Shown in pieces: positions 12,486-20,946 of a DNA stretch of 23,928 bases. Numbering within the stretch: position 1 is the first letter of the stretch; each line of letters opens with the position of its first letter. The notes under the pieces were generated by a model. It was given only the letters and a program-made list of their open reading frames with translations. It was not told the DNA's origin and ran no database searches. The stretch covers positions 1 to 23,928 of the forward strand of contig DAOTUD010000009.1 in assembly GCA_034437275.1 (NCBI GenBank). The letters run 5' to 3'. Both the position numbers and the translations under genes were made by a program. Source of the DNA: TC-15 sp034437275 (GTDB taxonomy: Bacteria; Chloroflexota; Anaerolineae; Aggregatilineales; Aggregatilineaceae).

Positions 12486-15400
12486 TCACACCCCGGCCAG
12501 CACCTCGGCCACCGCCGCATCCAGATCACGCCCGCGCCCGCGCGCCCAGGCCGCGTCGTAATCCGCCAGCGTGGACTTGAGCGCCTGCTGTAAGGCGGCC
12601 TCGTCGCGGAAGTGGCGCAGGTGCGGCGCGCTGCTGGGGTGCGCATCCGCCAGCGCGGCCAGTTCGGCGGCGCGGGTCAACTCGCCGCGCCGGGCCAGCA
12701 AGCCCGCCACCCCGATCAGCGCGTCGACCAGCACATCGGTCGCGCCGTCCTCCAGCGCCATTTGCAGCGCGCGGACGAAGTGCTCCCAGGCCGCGTCATC
12801 TTCGCCCAGCGCCCCCAGCACGAAGCCAAGCTGCTTGTGCCCCAACGCGACCCGCTGCGGCAGCCCCAGGTCCTCGGCAATCGCCAGGCATTCGCGGTAG
12901 ATGCGGCGCGCCTGCGCATAGTCCCCCTGGTCATACGTGATCGTGCCCAGCAGGTCGAGCGTGTGGTGGAACAGCGCATCACGGTAGCCCAACTGCTGCC
13001 GGATGGCGAGGCTCTCGCGGATCAGCGCTTCGGCCTGATCGTCCTCGCCCAGCACGTGCGCGATGCTGCTGATGCGGTCCAACGACAGCGCGGTGCCGCG
13101 CCGGTTGCTGATCTGGCGAAACGCGGCCAGGCTGCGCTGGAAGTACTCGCGCGCGGCGGGGAAATCGCACTGCGTCAGCGCGTTGTCGCCCAGGCGCATC
13201 AGGCAGATCGCCACGCCCCACTGGTCGCCGATGCTGGCGTAGACGTGCTGGCTGCGCTGCAAATAGCGGCGGGCGGCGGCGTAGGCCCCGTTTTCGCTGG
13301 CGTTGATGCCCAGGTACTGGTGCGCCGTCGCCACGATCCAGCGGTCGCCGGTCGCCTCGGCGATGGCGAGGCTTTCCTCCAGCGCCGCCCCGGCATCCGC
13401 CAGCACCCCCCAGCGCCCGGCGAACAACAGCGGCAGCGCCAGCGCGGCGCGCGCGTCCAGGTCGCGCAGGATTGCGATCCCGCGCCGCAGCAGCTCGCCG
13501 CCCTCCGCGTGATAGCCGGCCAGCAGCGGGAACCAACCTTGCAGCGCCAGAAATTGCCCGTAGAGCACGCCGTGGGGCCGGTCCATGTGGAACGCCTCGG
13601 CGGCGCGGCGGAAGATCGCTTCGCCCTCCTGGAAGCGCGCCTGCCCGTTGTACAGCCAGAACAGCCCGATCATCGCCTGCCGGAGCGCGTCCAGCCGCCC
13701 GCGCGCCAGCGCCCACTGCCACGCCGCGCGCAGGTTCTCGATCTCGGCCAGCGCGCCCTGCTCCAGCCCACCCTTCAGGTAGGCTTCGCGCTGGTGCAGG
13801 AAGGCGGCGTAATAGTCGCTGTGGCGGTCGAGCACCTGCTCCTTCTCGCCGGGTGTGCCGTCGAATTTGTGCTCGGCGTACTGGCGCAGAATGTTGTGAA
13901 TCTCGTAGCGCCCGCGCGGGTCGCGGTGCATGAACGACTTGTTCACCAGCCCCATCAGCCCCCGCAGCCCGGCCCCGGTCACCTCGCGCGCGGCCTCCTG
14001 GGTGAACCCGCCGCGAAAGACCGACAGCCGCTTGAGCGTCTCCTGCTCGTCGGCGCTCAGCCGCGCCCAGGACGACTCGAAGATGGTGCGCAGGCTGCGA
14101 TGGCGGTCCGGCACGTTGCGCATGTCGGTGTCGAGGAAGTCCAGGCTGCGCGCGATCTCCCCGGCGATCTCCGCCGGACCGATCATCGCGACCCAGGCCG
14201 CCGCCAGCAGAATCCCCAGCGGCATCCCGCCCACCAGCCGGCAAATCGTCGCCACATGTTCGACATCCTCCGCCGCCAGGTCGAAGCCCGGCCAGGCGCG
14301 CCGCGCGCCCTGCACGAACAGCTTGATGGCGCTGTATTCCAGCGCGTCGCCGGGTGTGACGCCGTCAGGAACGGCCATGCCCTGGATGCGGAACAGCGTT
14401 TCGCCCTGCAAATTCAGCCGTTCGCGCGAGGTGACCAGCACCTGCACGTCCGGGGCGGCCTGCAAAATGGCGGTCACCAGGTCCGCCGCCTCCAGCACAT
14501 GCTCGAAGTTGTCCAACACCAGCAGCAGGCGCTTGTCGGCCAGGAAATCCAGCAGCTGCTGCTGAGGATCGCCGCCGCCGTAAAACTGGAAGCCGACCGC
14601 CTCGGCGATGGCGGGCACGATGGTCGTCACGTCCTCCAGCGCGGCCAGCGGCACAAAATAGACCCCGTCCGCGGCCTGCGGGCTGTGCTCGTGATGGCGG
14701 GCTGCCACTTCGAGCGCCAGCCGCGTCTTGCCGATGCCGCCCGGCCCCAGGATCGTGATCAGCCGCGTCTGCGCCTCGGTCAGCAGGGCCGCCAGATCGT
14801 GCAGTTCGTCGTCGCGCCCGACGAAGGGCGTGGTCTGCGCCGGGAGGTTGTGCTGCCGCAGCCCGGCAGACGGCGAGGACACGACAAAGCGGTTGCTGAT
14901 CTGCGTGACGTCGCTGGCCGCAGGGGGGATCGTCCCGTCCGCGATGCTCACCGCCAACCCAAGCTGGATCGCCTCCAGTTCGGCCCCGACCAGCCGCGCG
15001 CTCGGCACGCGGGCGTTGGGGTCCTTCTCCAGCATCCGGTACACCAGGTCGACCAGCGCGACCGGCGCATCGGGGCGGATCTGCTCCAGGTCGGGCGTCG
15101 GGTGCTGCACGATGGCCAGCGCCAGCGCGGACAGCAGATCGGCGGTGAAGGGGCGCGCCCCGGCCAGCATCTCGTACAACATCACGCCAAACGACCAGAT
15201 ATCGGCGCGGCGGTCGACCTGCTGGCCCTGGATCGCCTCCGGGGAAATGTAGTACGGCGTGCCGATGACCGCACTGGGGCGCGTGAGGTGCGGCAGCCCG
15301 GCGATCAGCGCGGTGCCGAAGTCCGTCAGGCGCGGCGTGCCGTCCTCGGCGAGCAGCACGTTGGCCGGCTTGATGTCGCGGTGCACGACGTGCAGATGGT

Positions 15401-15773
15401 GCGCGCGGGTCAGCGCGTCGGCCAGTTCGAGCGCAATCGCCAGCACGCGCTCGACGGGTAGCTGCGGCGTATCGCGCAGCAGGTCATCCAGCGAGCCGCC
15501 GCTGACGTATTCCATCACGATATAATGGCGCGCGTCCTCCTCGATCATGCCCTCGATCTTGACGATGTTGGGGTGATCGAGCTGGCGCAGCGCCTCGCCC
15601 TCGCGCCGGAAGCGCGCGACTTCCTCCGGGCGCGGGCCAGCGGCGCCGGTCAGCAGCACCTTGATGGCGACCGGCTGGCCGGTGTGGGTGTCCACACCGC
15701 GATACACCGCGCCCATGCCGCCCTGGCCGATGCGGTCCTCGATGCGGTAGCGCCCGCCGATTGTGGTGTCCAT
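12486..15773 (-). CDS. Ser/Thr protein kinase fused to STAND ATPase and TPR array
   Basis: This 1095-residue regulator has three parts. Residues about 8-270 form a Hanks-type kinase that keeps its catalytic residues: IGQGGMGAVY loop (16-24), K38, E58, HRD (131-133) with N138, DFG (151-153) and GTPYYISPEA. Residues about 320-620 form an NB-ARC/AfsR-type STAND ATPase with PFVGRDDEL, Walker A GPGGIGKT (K349), Walker B LLLVLDN (D421) and LVTSRERL, then a winged-helix arm. The rest is a TPR array with repeated A-x-x-Y/L...A...A helices. Such proteins sense a ligand through the repeats and signal by phosphorylation; some act in antiphage defence, others in metabolism or development. The start is ATG 15773 behind a GGGGGG site; a TTG at 15809 is an alternative. 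It is divergent from the NYN gene. Confidence 0.93.
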   Translation of the reverse strand: MDTTIGGRYRIEDRIGQGGMGAVYRGVDTHTGQPVAIKVLLTGAAGPRPEEVARFRREGEALRQLDHPNIVKIEGMIEEDARHYIVMEYVSGGSLDDLLRDTPQLPVERVLAIALELADALTRAHHLHVVHRDIKPANVLLAEDGTPRLTDFGTALIAGLPHLTRPSAVIGTPYYISPEAIQGQQVDRRADIWSFGVMLYEMLAGARPFTADLLSALALAIVQHPTPDLEQIRPDAPVALVDLVYRMLEKDPNARVPSARLVGAELEAIQLGLAVSIADGTIPPAASDVTQISNRFVVSSPSAGLRQHNLPAQTTPFVGRDDELHDLAALLTEAQTRLITILGPGGIGKTRLALEVAARHHEHSPQAADGVYFVPLAALEDVTTIVPAIAEAVGFQFYGGGDPQQQLLDFLADKRLLLVLDNFEHVLEAADLVTAILQAAPDVQVLVTSRERLNLQGETLFRIQGMAVPDGVTPGDALEYSAIKLFVQGARRAWPGFDLAAEDVEHVATICRLVGGMPLGILLAAAWVAMIGPAEIAGEIARSLDFLDTDMRNVPDRHRSLRTIFESSWARLSADEQETLKRLSVFRGGFTQEAAREVTGAGLRGLMGLVNKSFMHRDPRGRYEIHNILRQYAEHKFDGTPGEKEQVLDRHSDYYAAFLHQREAYLKGGLEQGALAEIENLRAAWQWALARGRLDALRQAMIGLFWLYNGQARFQEGEAIFRRAAEAFHMDRPHGVLYGQFLALQGWFPLLAGYHAEGGELLRRGIAILRDLDARAALALPLLFAGRWGVLADAGAALEESLAIAEATGDRWIVATAHQYLGINASENGAYAAARRYLQRSQHVYASIGDQWGVAICLMRLGDNALTQCDFPAAREYFQRSLAAFRQISNRRGTALSLDRISSIAHVLGEDDQAEALIRESLAIRQQLGYRDALFHHTLDLLGTITYDQGDYAQARRIYRECLAIAEDLGLPQRVALGHKQLGFVLGALGEDDAAWEHFVRALQMALEDGATDVLVDALIGVAGLLARRGELTRAAELAALADAHPSSAPHLRHFRDEAALQQALKSTLADYDAAWARGRGRDLDAAVAEVLAGV

Positions 15774-15825
15774 GTGTCCCCCGGTGCGTGCTGTCTCAAG
15801 CCGACTCAAGCTGCCGATACCCGTA

Positions 15826-15855
15826 ACTATACGTTAAAACGCGGGGCAGATGCAA
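15826..15855 (-). promoter_or_regulatory. Putative promoter of the kinase-STAND gene
   Basis: On the minus strand, TTGCAT (15855-15850) and TATAGT (15831-15826) are 18 bases apart. The -10 box is 52 bases before the ATG at 15773, which supports that start over the TTG at 15809. Confidence 0.45.
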
Positions 15856-15984
15856 CCAGCGAACGGCGCTGTGATGCAGTCCCCCGGCGCGAGGAAACGA
15901 CGCATGGCTGAAACCAATTTGCTGCACCATAGCGCCTGGTCATGGGTTTAGGCGCTGATCCCATCTCACGGGGGAAACTCCCCC

Positions 15985-16013
15985 TGGAAGCGCTTCCAAA
16001 ACTACGCTACAAT
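15985..16013 (+). promoter_or_regulatory. LacI-type operator overlapping a promoter
   Basis: TGGAAGCGCTTCCA (15985-15998) is a perfect 14-base palindrome with the central GCGC and flanking AA/TT pattern of LacI/GalR-family operators. TACAAT (16008-16013) follows; a -35 hexamer at the exact 17-base spacing would be TGGAAG (15985-15990), inside the palindrome. Binding should therefore block RNA polymerase. A GGGGG/CCCCC hairpin (15970-15984) sits directly upstream. No LacI-family gene is in the window. Confidence 0.6.
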
Positions 16014-16019
16014 AGGGAG

Positions 16020-16322
16020 GTGCCAGGTAAAATCTGGGCAAAATAGCCAAATCGTGACTTGGCTAACCAAGATTTGCCTGCTACAATGAGATGAAGGCAA
16101 ATAGTGATGTTCAAGCAGATTTTCCAAAATAATATACGCCAGATTTTAAAAGACTTAATACAGTTAAAGACTTGATACTGTTTGCTCCGTAGGTGGAAGC
16201 GGGGCCTACGGCGATTAGTTGTGTAACGTAGTCTTTGCCTGTTCTGCGCGTTCTACAAGCCCGAAAATCGTGTGACGAACTAGCTATTCCTGACCTTAGC
16301 CAGATGCGCTGAGGCATTTTTT
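16020..16322 (+). ncRNA. Candidate structured leader or small RNA before the NYN gene
   Basis: Between the promoter at 16008 and a terminator at 16294-16322 lie about 300 bases, AT-richer than the neighbours and without a credible frame on the plus strand. A long helix joins 16025-16037 to 16067-16079, with an inner stem TAGCCAA (16044-16050)/TTGGCTA (16059-16065). A further perfect stem is CCGTAGG (16187-16193)/CCTACGG (16205-16211). A second TACAAT (16082-16087) could start a shorter RNA. It resembles no RNA class I know (not tmRNA, RNase P RNA or SRP RNA). It may be the 5' leader of the NYN gene or a free-standing RNA. Confidence 0.45.
16294..16322 (+). terminator. Intrinsic terminator just before the NYN gene
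   Basis: CCTTAGC (16294-16300) pairs with GCTGAGG (16308-16314), including one G-T pair, over a 7-base loop, followed by CA and six T (16317-16322). The ATG of the NYN gene is only 23 bases further on, an attenuator-like position. Confidence 0.75.
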
Positions 16323-16345
16323 GTTGCAGAGAGTGGCTATTTTTT

Positions 16346-18442
16346 ATGACTGCCTATTTGATTGTTGACGTTGACGACCTGCTCCAACGGCTGGAGACGC
16401 GCGGAGTAGCGTTGGACATTCACACCGTCGCCACGACGCTGCTGAACAGCGCCACACTGGCGGCGGGGTTGGGCGATCCCGACGAGTTGGTCGCCGTTGC
16501 CGTCGCCGATTGGAACCGGTACCGCCGCCCCAGCGGCAGCGCCGGGGTCAGCATCCAGCAGGTGTTCGCTGGGGAGGGCTACGACCTGTTCAACGTGCCC
16601 GACCGAAAATTCGTGGCCGATGCGCTGCTGATGCATTATTTCTCGTTCGAGGCCCAGCAAGTCGACGAACTGATCATCGCCACCACCCAACTGGACATCT
16701 CGACGCTGGTCAGCCGCGTGCAGACCACCGACCGCGCCCGCGTGCGCATCTGGGCCGACGACCCCCCGCCCGACCTGGAAGGCGTGATCTTCCAGCCGCT
16801 GGAGTCGATCCTGGGCATCCCCAGCAAGACCGTCGCGCTGTATATCGACTTCGAGAACATCTCGATCAGCCTCAGCGAGCAGGGCTACATCCTGGACATC
16901 GACAACCTGCTGGACGGCATGGTCACGCAGGCGCAAAAACACGGCCAGGTGATCCACATGGCGGCCTACGCCCCCTGGGGGCAGCGCGGCAGCCTGGCCC
17001 CGATGACCGATCACACCGGGCGCGAAGTGTCCGACGAGGTGCCCAGCCGCCTGGCGCGTACCAACATCGACCCGGTCTTCAGCCTGCCGGGCAAAAACAG
17101 CGCCGATATGCGCATCGCCAAAGAGGTGCTCGACGACAGCGCCAGCGCCGACAGTGCCGACGTGTTCATCATCGCCAGCGGCGACCGCGACTTTAACGAG
17201 GTCTTCAGCGCGGTGCGCGCCCGCAACAAGCAGGTGATCGTGTGGGGCGTGCACGGCTCCACCAGCCGGCTGGTGGAATCCAACCCGGCGCTGCAAGTCG
17301 AGTACGTCGAGGATTTCTGCAACCTGCGGCGGCACACCGACGCGCCAGACACCACCCCGCCGCCGGCCACCGTCGCCGCCCGCGTCGAGATCGAGGAGCC
17401 GGAGTTCCGCCCCTCGCAGTGGTCGAGCGTGATCTTGCAGCTTGACATGCTGATGACCGACCAGGGCACCGACAAGGTCGACGTGGACACGCTGATCGAC
17501 CGCCTGATCGACCTGCACGCCGTGCCCAACGCCGACCGCGCCGACGATCTGCTGGCGCAGGCCGCCGGGCGTGACCTGATCCACCTGGACCCGGTCGCAA
17601 ACACCGTCGCGCTCAATGACGACCATCCCACCGTCGCCAAAACCTGCCTGATCCGCGACCGGATCGTGCATCGCGTCGCCAATACGCTGCATGTGCGCGG
17701 CTGGGAATACGTGAACTACGGCTTCCTGCTGAAGGGCATCGGCATGGATCACGGGCTGGAGAGGCCGGGCCTCAATATCGACGATACGTGGCGCTCGGAA
17801 TGGGTCGATGTGCTGGTGCGCGAGGGTATCCTCAAGCGCGAGCTGGTGCCGCACCGCCACAACCCGGAAGACCTGGTCCCGGTCATCAATCTGGCCGAAA
17901 AGGGCAGGACGATCAGCGAGCAGGCACTCCCCGGCACCTCGCAGGAGGAAGTCGAGGACATGCTCCGCCGGATCATCGTCAGCGTGGAGCAGTTTACCAG
18001 CTTCCGGGGCTTCGCATGGTGCCCGCTGGGCAGCCTGCACCGCCGCTTGCGCCCCTTCGACCCGAGCACGACCTTTCAGCAGGCCGTCGAGCAACTGCTG
18101 GACGATGGCGCGGTCGAGGTCAAGGAGTACGACAACCCGCAGAGCGAGTTCCAGACCAAAGGCATTTCGCTGGTCGAGGATGCACCGATTGCGCAGGAAG
18201 TGCTCCACGAGCGCGACCAGTTTGTCGAAGCCCTGCTGGAACTCTACGAGAACCGCGAGCCGATCAACCACGACACGCTCCAACACTACGCCGACCTGAG
18301 CGACGCGGAACTGGAGCTGTGGGTGTCGATCATGCAGTCGGAGAACGTGCTCAAGTCCGTGCCCGGCCAGCCCAACCTCTACAGCCTGTTCCGCACCCAT
18401 CACACCGTGTGCCTGGTGGCGGGCGATGCGACCGAAGAGTGA
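16346..18442 (+). CDS. Tandem NYN-domain protein, putative ribonuclease
   Basis: This 698-residue protein has a clear NYN (LabA/PIN-like) nuclease domain at about residues 162-315: VALYIDFENI (D168), NSADMRIAKEVL (D254) and IIASGDRDF (D280, D282), then KQVIVWGVHGSTS. These are the metal-binding acids of NYN RNases. Residues about 1-150 look like a second, worn copy: YLIVDVDDLL (D8), KFVADALLMHYF (D92), ELIIATTQLD where SGD is replaced by TTQ (113-115) but D117 remains. The C-terminal half (about 355-698) is a series of helical, probably winged-helix-like segments, perhaps for RNA or partner binding. No signal peptide is present. The ribosome site is weak (AGAGAG, 14 bases from the ATG). The role is inferred as RNA cleavage; the target is unknown. 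Confidence 0.88.
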   Translation: MTAYLIVDVDDLLQRLETRGVALDIHTVATTLLNSATLAAGLGDPDELVAVAVADWNRYRRPSGSAGVSIQQVFAGEGYDLFNVPDRKFVADALLMHYFSFEAQQVDELIIATTQLDISTLVSRVQTTDRARVRIWADDPPPDLEGVIFQPLESILGIPSKTVALYIDFENISISLSEQGYILDIDNLLDGMVTQAQKHGQVIHMAAYAPWGQRGSLAPMTDHTGREVSDEVPSRLARTNIDPVFSLPGKNSADMRIAKEVLDDSASADSADVFIIASGDRDFNEVFSAVRARNKQVIVWGVHGSTSRLVESNPALQVEYVEDFCNLRRHTDAPDTTPPPATVAARVEIEEPEFRPSQWSSVILQLDMLMTDQGTDKVDVDTLIDRLIDLHAVPNADRADDLLAQAAGRDLIHLDPVANTVALNDDHPTVAKTCLIRDRIVHRVANTLHVRGWEYVNYGFLLKGIGMDHGLERPGLNIDDTWRSEWVDVLVREGILKRELVPHRHNPEDLVPVINLAEKGRTISEQALPGTSQEEVEDMLRRIIVSVEQFTSFRGFAWCPLGSLHRRLRPFDPSTTFQQAVEQLLDDGAVEVKEYDNPQSEFQTKGISLVEDAPIAQEVLHERDQFVEALLELYENREPINHDTLQHYADLSDAELELWVSIMQSENVLKSVPGQPNLYSLFRTHHTVCLVAGDATEE

Positions 18443-18509
18443 CGGGCGTTTTCCCCACGCCAGCCTGATAGCGACCACCTCACCCTGCCCGCCAGGGCAT
18501 GATCCTGTG

Positions 18510-18515
18510 TACAAT
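18510..18515 (+). promoter_or_regulatory. Putative -10 box (TACAAT) of the TPR-SGNH pair
   Basis: TACAAT followed by ATAGGGGGG lies 44 bases before the ATG at 18554. A small TGCCC/GGGCA hairpin (18486-18499) just upstream may end transcription of the NYN gene, but it lacks a T run. Confidence 0.4.
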
Positions 18516-18553
18516 ATAGGGGGGACACGACACGATCATCGGAGATTGAGCGT

Positions 18554-19807
18554 ATGCACATTGATCGCAACCGGTCGAGCTTTGGCTTCCGGGACAAGCG
18601 CCGCCGCAACCGCCCGCTGCTGCTGCTCTGGGCGGCGATCATGGTGGCGGCGCTGGTCGTGCTGTGGCGCTTCGACGAGGTGCAGAGCCGCGTGCTGCAC
18701 ACCCTCGACACCGCCGCGACCAGCACGCCGCACCCGGTCACGCTGGCGCGGCACGGCGAGCAATCCTACCTGAACGGCGACCTGCAAGCCGCCGTCGATT
18801 ACTACGGGCAGGCCTACGCCCAGCGCCCCGATGACCTGAACATTGCGCTGGAATACGTGCGCGTGCTGATCTACCGCAGCTACACCGGCGAGCAGTTCCG
18901 CACCTATGCCGGGGAAGCCCTGGCAGTCGCGCAGCAGATGCCGGAAGACGATCCGCGCACGCTGGCGGCGCTGTGCCTGGCGCAGCAAGAAAACGGCCAG
19001 GTGCAGTCCGCGATCCAAACCGGGCTGCGGGCCATCGCGCTGCAACCGGACAACGGGCCGGCGATGGCCTACCTGGCGCTGGCCTATTACCAGGCCGAAC
19101 GCCCCGGCCCGGCGCTGGAGATGGCGGACCAGGCGGTGCAGGCCGCGCCCGATAATGTCGACGCGCACCGCGCGCTGGCGATCAGCCTGGCCTACCAGGG
19201 GCAAACCGAGGCCGCCATCCAGGAGTACGAGCAGGCCATCCAACTGCACCCCACGCTGGACGTGCTGCGCTTCGAACTGGCGTGGTATTACATCTCCCAG
19301 CAGAATTACGAGGCCGCGCTGGCCATGTACGACCAGGTCCTGGCCCAGGAACCGGAGCACGTCAAAGCCTACGTGCGCATCTGCTATACCTACTTCATCA
19401 CCGGCGAGTTTGCGCTGGCCCAGGAGGCCTGCACCCAGGCCGCGTCGCTGGACCCGACCTATACCGAGGCGTTCCAATGGCTGGGCAAGGTGCGCTACAT
19501 GGACCGCAACTACACCGGCGCAGCCGAGGCGCTGGGACGCTGCGTGGCGCTGCAAGAGGGGGCGGGCATCCCCCCGGGCGAACGCGAGATCGAGTGTTAT
19601 TACATCCAGGGGTTGTCGTATGCGCTGCTGGCCCGCTGTGACGAGGCGATGCCGCTGCTGCGGACTGCGCTGGCCATGAACCCGACCGACAAGCAAAAAG
19701 GCGCGATCAACGAGGGCATCGCGCGCTGCATTGGCGGCGGGGCCGCCAGCACGCCCACGCCGCCCCCGCCGCCCGCTGCCACGCCTACGCCGGTCACGGT
19801 GTATTAG
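18554..19807 (+). CDS. Membrane-anchored TPR repeat protein
   Basis: This 417-residue protein has a basic N-terminus (RDKRRRNR), one membrane span (about residues 21-40, LLLLWAAIMVAALVVLW) and then about eight TPR units across about residues 60-390. Good examples are GDLQAAVDYYGQAYAQRPDD, GQTEAAIQEYEQAIQLHP and NYEAALAMYDQVLAQEPEH. It ends in a Pro/Thr-rich tail. With the basic side inside, the repeats would face outside the membrane and act as a protein-protein scaffold. GGAG lies 9 bases before the ATG. The next gene starts 18 bases after its stop, so the secreted SGNH hydrolase is probably co-expressed and might be a partner. No catalytic domain is present. Confidence 0.9.
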   Translation: MHIDRNRSSFGFRDKRRRNRPLLLLWAAIMVAALVVLWRFDEVQSRVLHTLDTAATSTPHPVTLARHGEQSYLNGDLQAAVDYYGQAYAQRPDDLNIALEYVRVLIYRSYTGEQFRTYAGEALAVAQQMPEDDPRTLAALCLAQQENGQVQSAIQTGLRAIALQPDNGPAMAYLALAYYQAERPGPALEMADQAVQAAPDNVDAHRALAISLAYQGQTEAAIQEYEQAIQLHPTLDVLRFELAWYYISQQNYEAALAMYDQVLAQEPEHVKAYVRICYTYFITGEFALAQEACTQAASLDPTYTEAFQWLGKVRYMDRNYTGAAEALGRCVALQEGAGIPPGEREIECYYIQGLSYALLARCDEAMPLLRTALAMNPTDKQKGAINEGIARCIGGGAASTPTPPPPPAATPTPVTVY

Positions 19808-19825
19808 AGGGAGGAAAAAAAGATC

Positions 19826-20935
19826 ATGAAACCGATCGCACTGCTGTTGAGCCTGATCATGCTGCTGAGCCTGACGCCGCCCGTGCACGCCCAATCCGGC
19901 GACGTCGAGGCGCGTGTCGTCGCCAACCGCCTGAACGTCCGCCAGTCGCCGGGCACGGGTGCGCCGGTGGTCGGACAGTTCGCGTATGGCGCGGTGGTGC
20001 GCGTCACGGGGCGGGCCGGGGACGGGGTGTGGGTGTACGCCACGCCGCCCGACGACGATCGGGCCGGGTGGGTACATTCCGGCTATCTGGACTTCCCGGC
20101 GGGGTTCGCCATGGCGACACTGCCGGTCATCGCGACGCCGGCCACCGCCGGTCCCTCTGCCCCGTCCGGTGACGCTGCGCCCGGCACCGGCTCCGGCGTG
20201 ATATCCAACGTCGGCCCGCGCGCCCGCGAGATTTTCCTGCACGGGCAGCAGCTTGGCAACCGCGCGGACGCCTTCGCCAAGATCGGCGACAGCATCACCC
20301 ACACGCAGGAATTCCTGTTTCCCATCGGCGGCGGCTACTACCGGCTGGGGGGCTACGCGCACCTGCAAGCGGTGATCGACCACTTCGCGGGCAGCTTCGC
20401 GCGCTACAGCCTGGGCGCGCGCGCCGGGTGGACCAGCGCCAACCTGCTCGACCCCGGCAGCGCCGACCCGGCCCAGTGTGCGCCGGGCGAGTCGCCGCTG
20501 GAATGCGAGTACCGCGTGCACCGGCCCGCCATCGCGCTGATCCTGGTCGGCACCAACGATATTTCGCAGGGCATGGACCCCGCCACTTACCGCGCCAACC
20601 TGGAACGCATCGTCCAGACCAGCATCGACCGGGGCGTGATCCCGGTGCTGAGCACGATCCCGGACAACCTGAGCTTCCCGCCGCACGGGCAGATCGTGCC
20701 GCAGTTCAACGCAGTCGTGCGCGAGGTCGCGGCGGGGTATGGCATTCCGCTGTGGGAGTACTGGGGCGCGCTGCAAGCGCTGCCCAACAAGGGCCTGGGG
20801 CCGGACAACTACCACCCCAGTTCCGGCGGCGCGGACGCGATCTTCACGGCGGCGAATCTGAACTACGGCTACACCGTGCGCAACCTGGGCGCGCTCCTGG
20901 CGCTGGACGCAGTCTGGCGCGGCGCGCTGGAGTGA
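19826..20935 (+). CDS. Secreted SH3b-SGNH/GDSL hydrolase
   Basis: This 369-residue protein has a signal peptide (MKPIALLLSLIMLLSL, cut after AQ near residue 23). A bacterial SH3 domain follows at about residues 26-92 (NRLNVRQSPGTGAPVVG, GWVHSGYL), then a Pro/Ala/Gly linker and an SGNH hydrolase at about 150-369. Catalytic blocks are GDSIT with the nucleophile S156, GTND (242-245) and DNYHPS with D327 and H330. SH3b domains often bind cell wall or surface polysaccharide, and SGNH enzymes are esterases or lipases; removal of acyl groups from an envelope glycan is a reasonable guess. GGGAGG precedes the ATG. It forms a transcription unit with the TPR protein upstream. Confidence 0.92.
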   Translation: MKPIALLLSLIMLLSLTPPVHAQSGDVEARVVANRLNVRQSPGTGAPVVGQFAYGAVVRVTGRAGDGVWVYATPPDDDRAGWVHSGYLDFPAGFAMATLPVIATPATAGPSAPSGDAAPGTGSGVISNVGPRAREIFLHGQQLGNRADAFAKIGDSITHTQEFLFPIGGGYYRLGGYAHLQAVIDHFAGSFARYSLGARAGWTSANLLDPGSADPAQCAPGESPLECEYRVHRPAIALILVGTNDISQGMDPATYRANLERIVQTSIDRGVIPVLSTIPDNLSFPPHGQIVPQFNAVVREVAAGYGIPLWEYWGALQALPNKGLGPDNYHPSSGGADAIFTAANLNYGYTVRNLGALLALDAVWRGALE

Positions 20936-20946
20936 GCGCCGGCCCG

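Noticed and set aside
12612..15461. A 949-codon open frame on the plus strand opposite the kinase-STAND gene
   Set aside because: It is the antisense shadow of a GC-rich gene. The minus-strand frame has complete kinase and ATPase motifs, while this one is rich in Arg, Gln and Ala without any motif.
16111..16317. A 68-codon minus-strand frame in the structured leader
   Set aside because: It has no ribosome site, no family resemblance, and coincides with the hairpins and terminator of the leader.
16337..18514. A 725-codon minus-strand frame opposite the NYN gene
   Set aside because: The plus-strand frame has clear NYN motifs; the antisense product has no recognisable domain.
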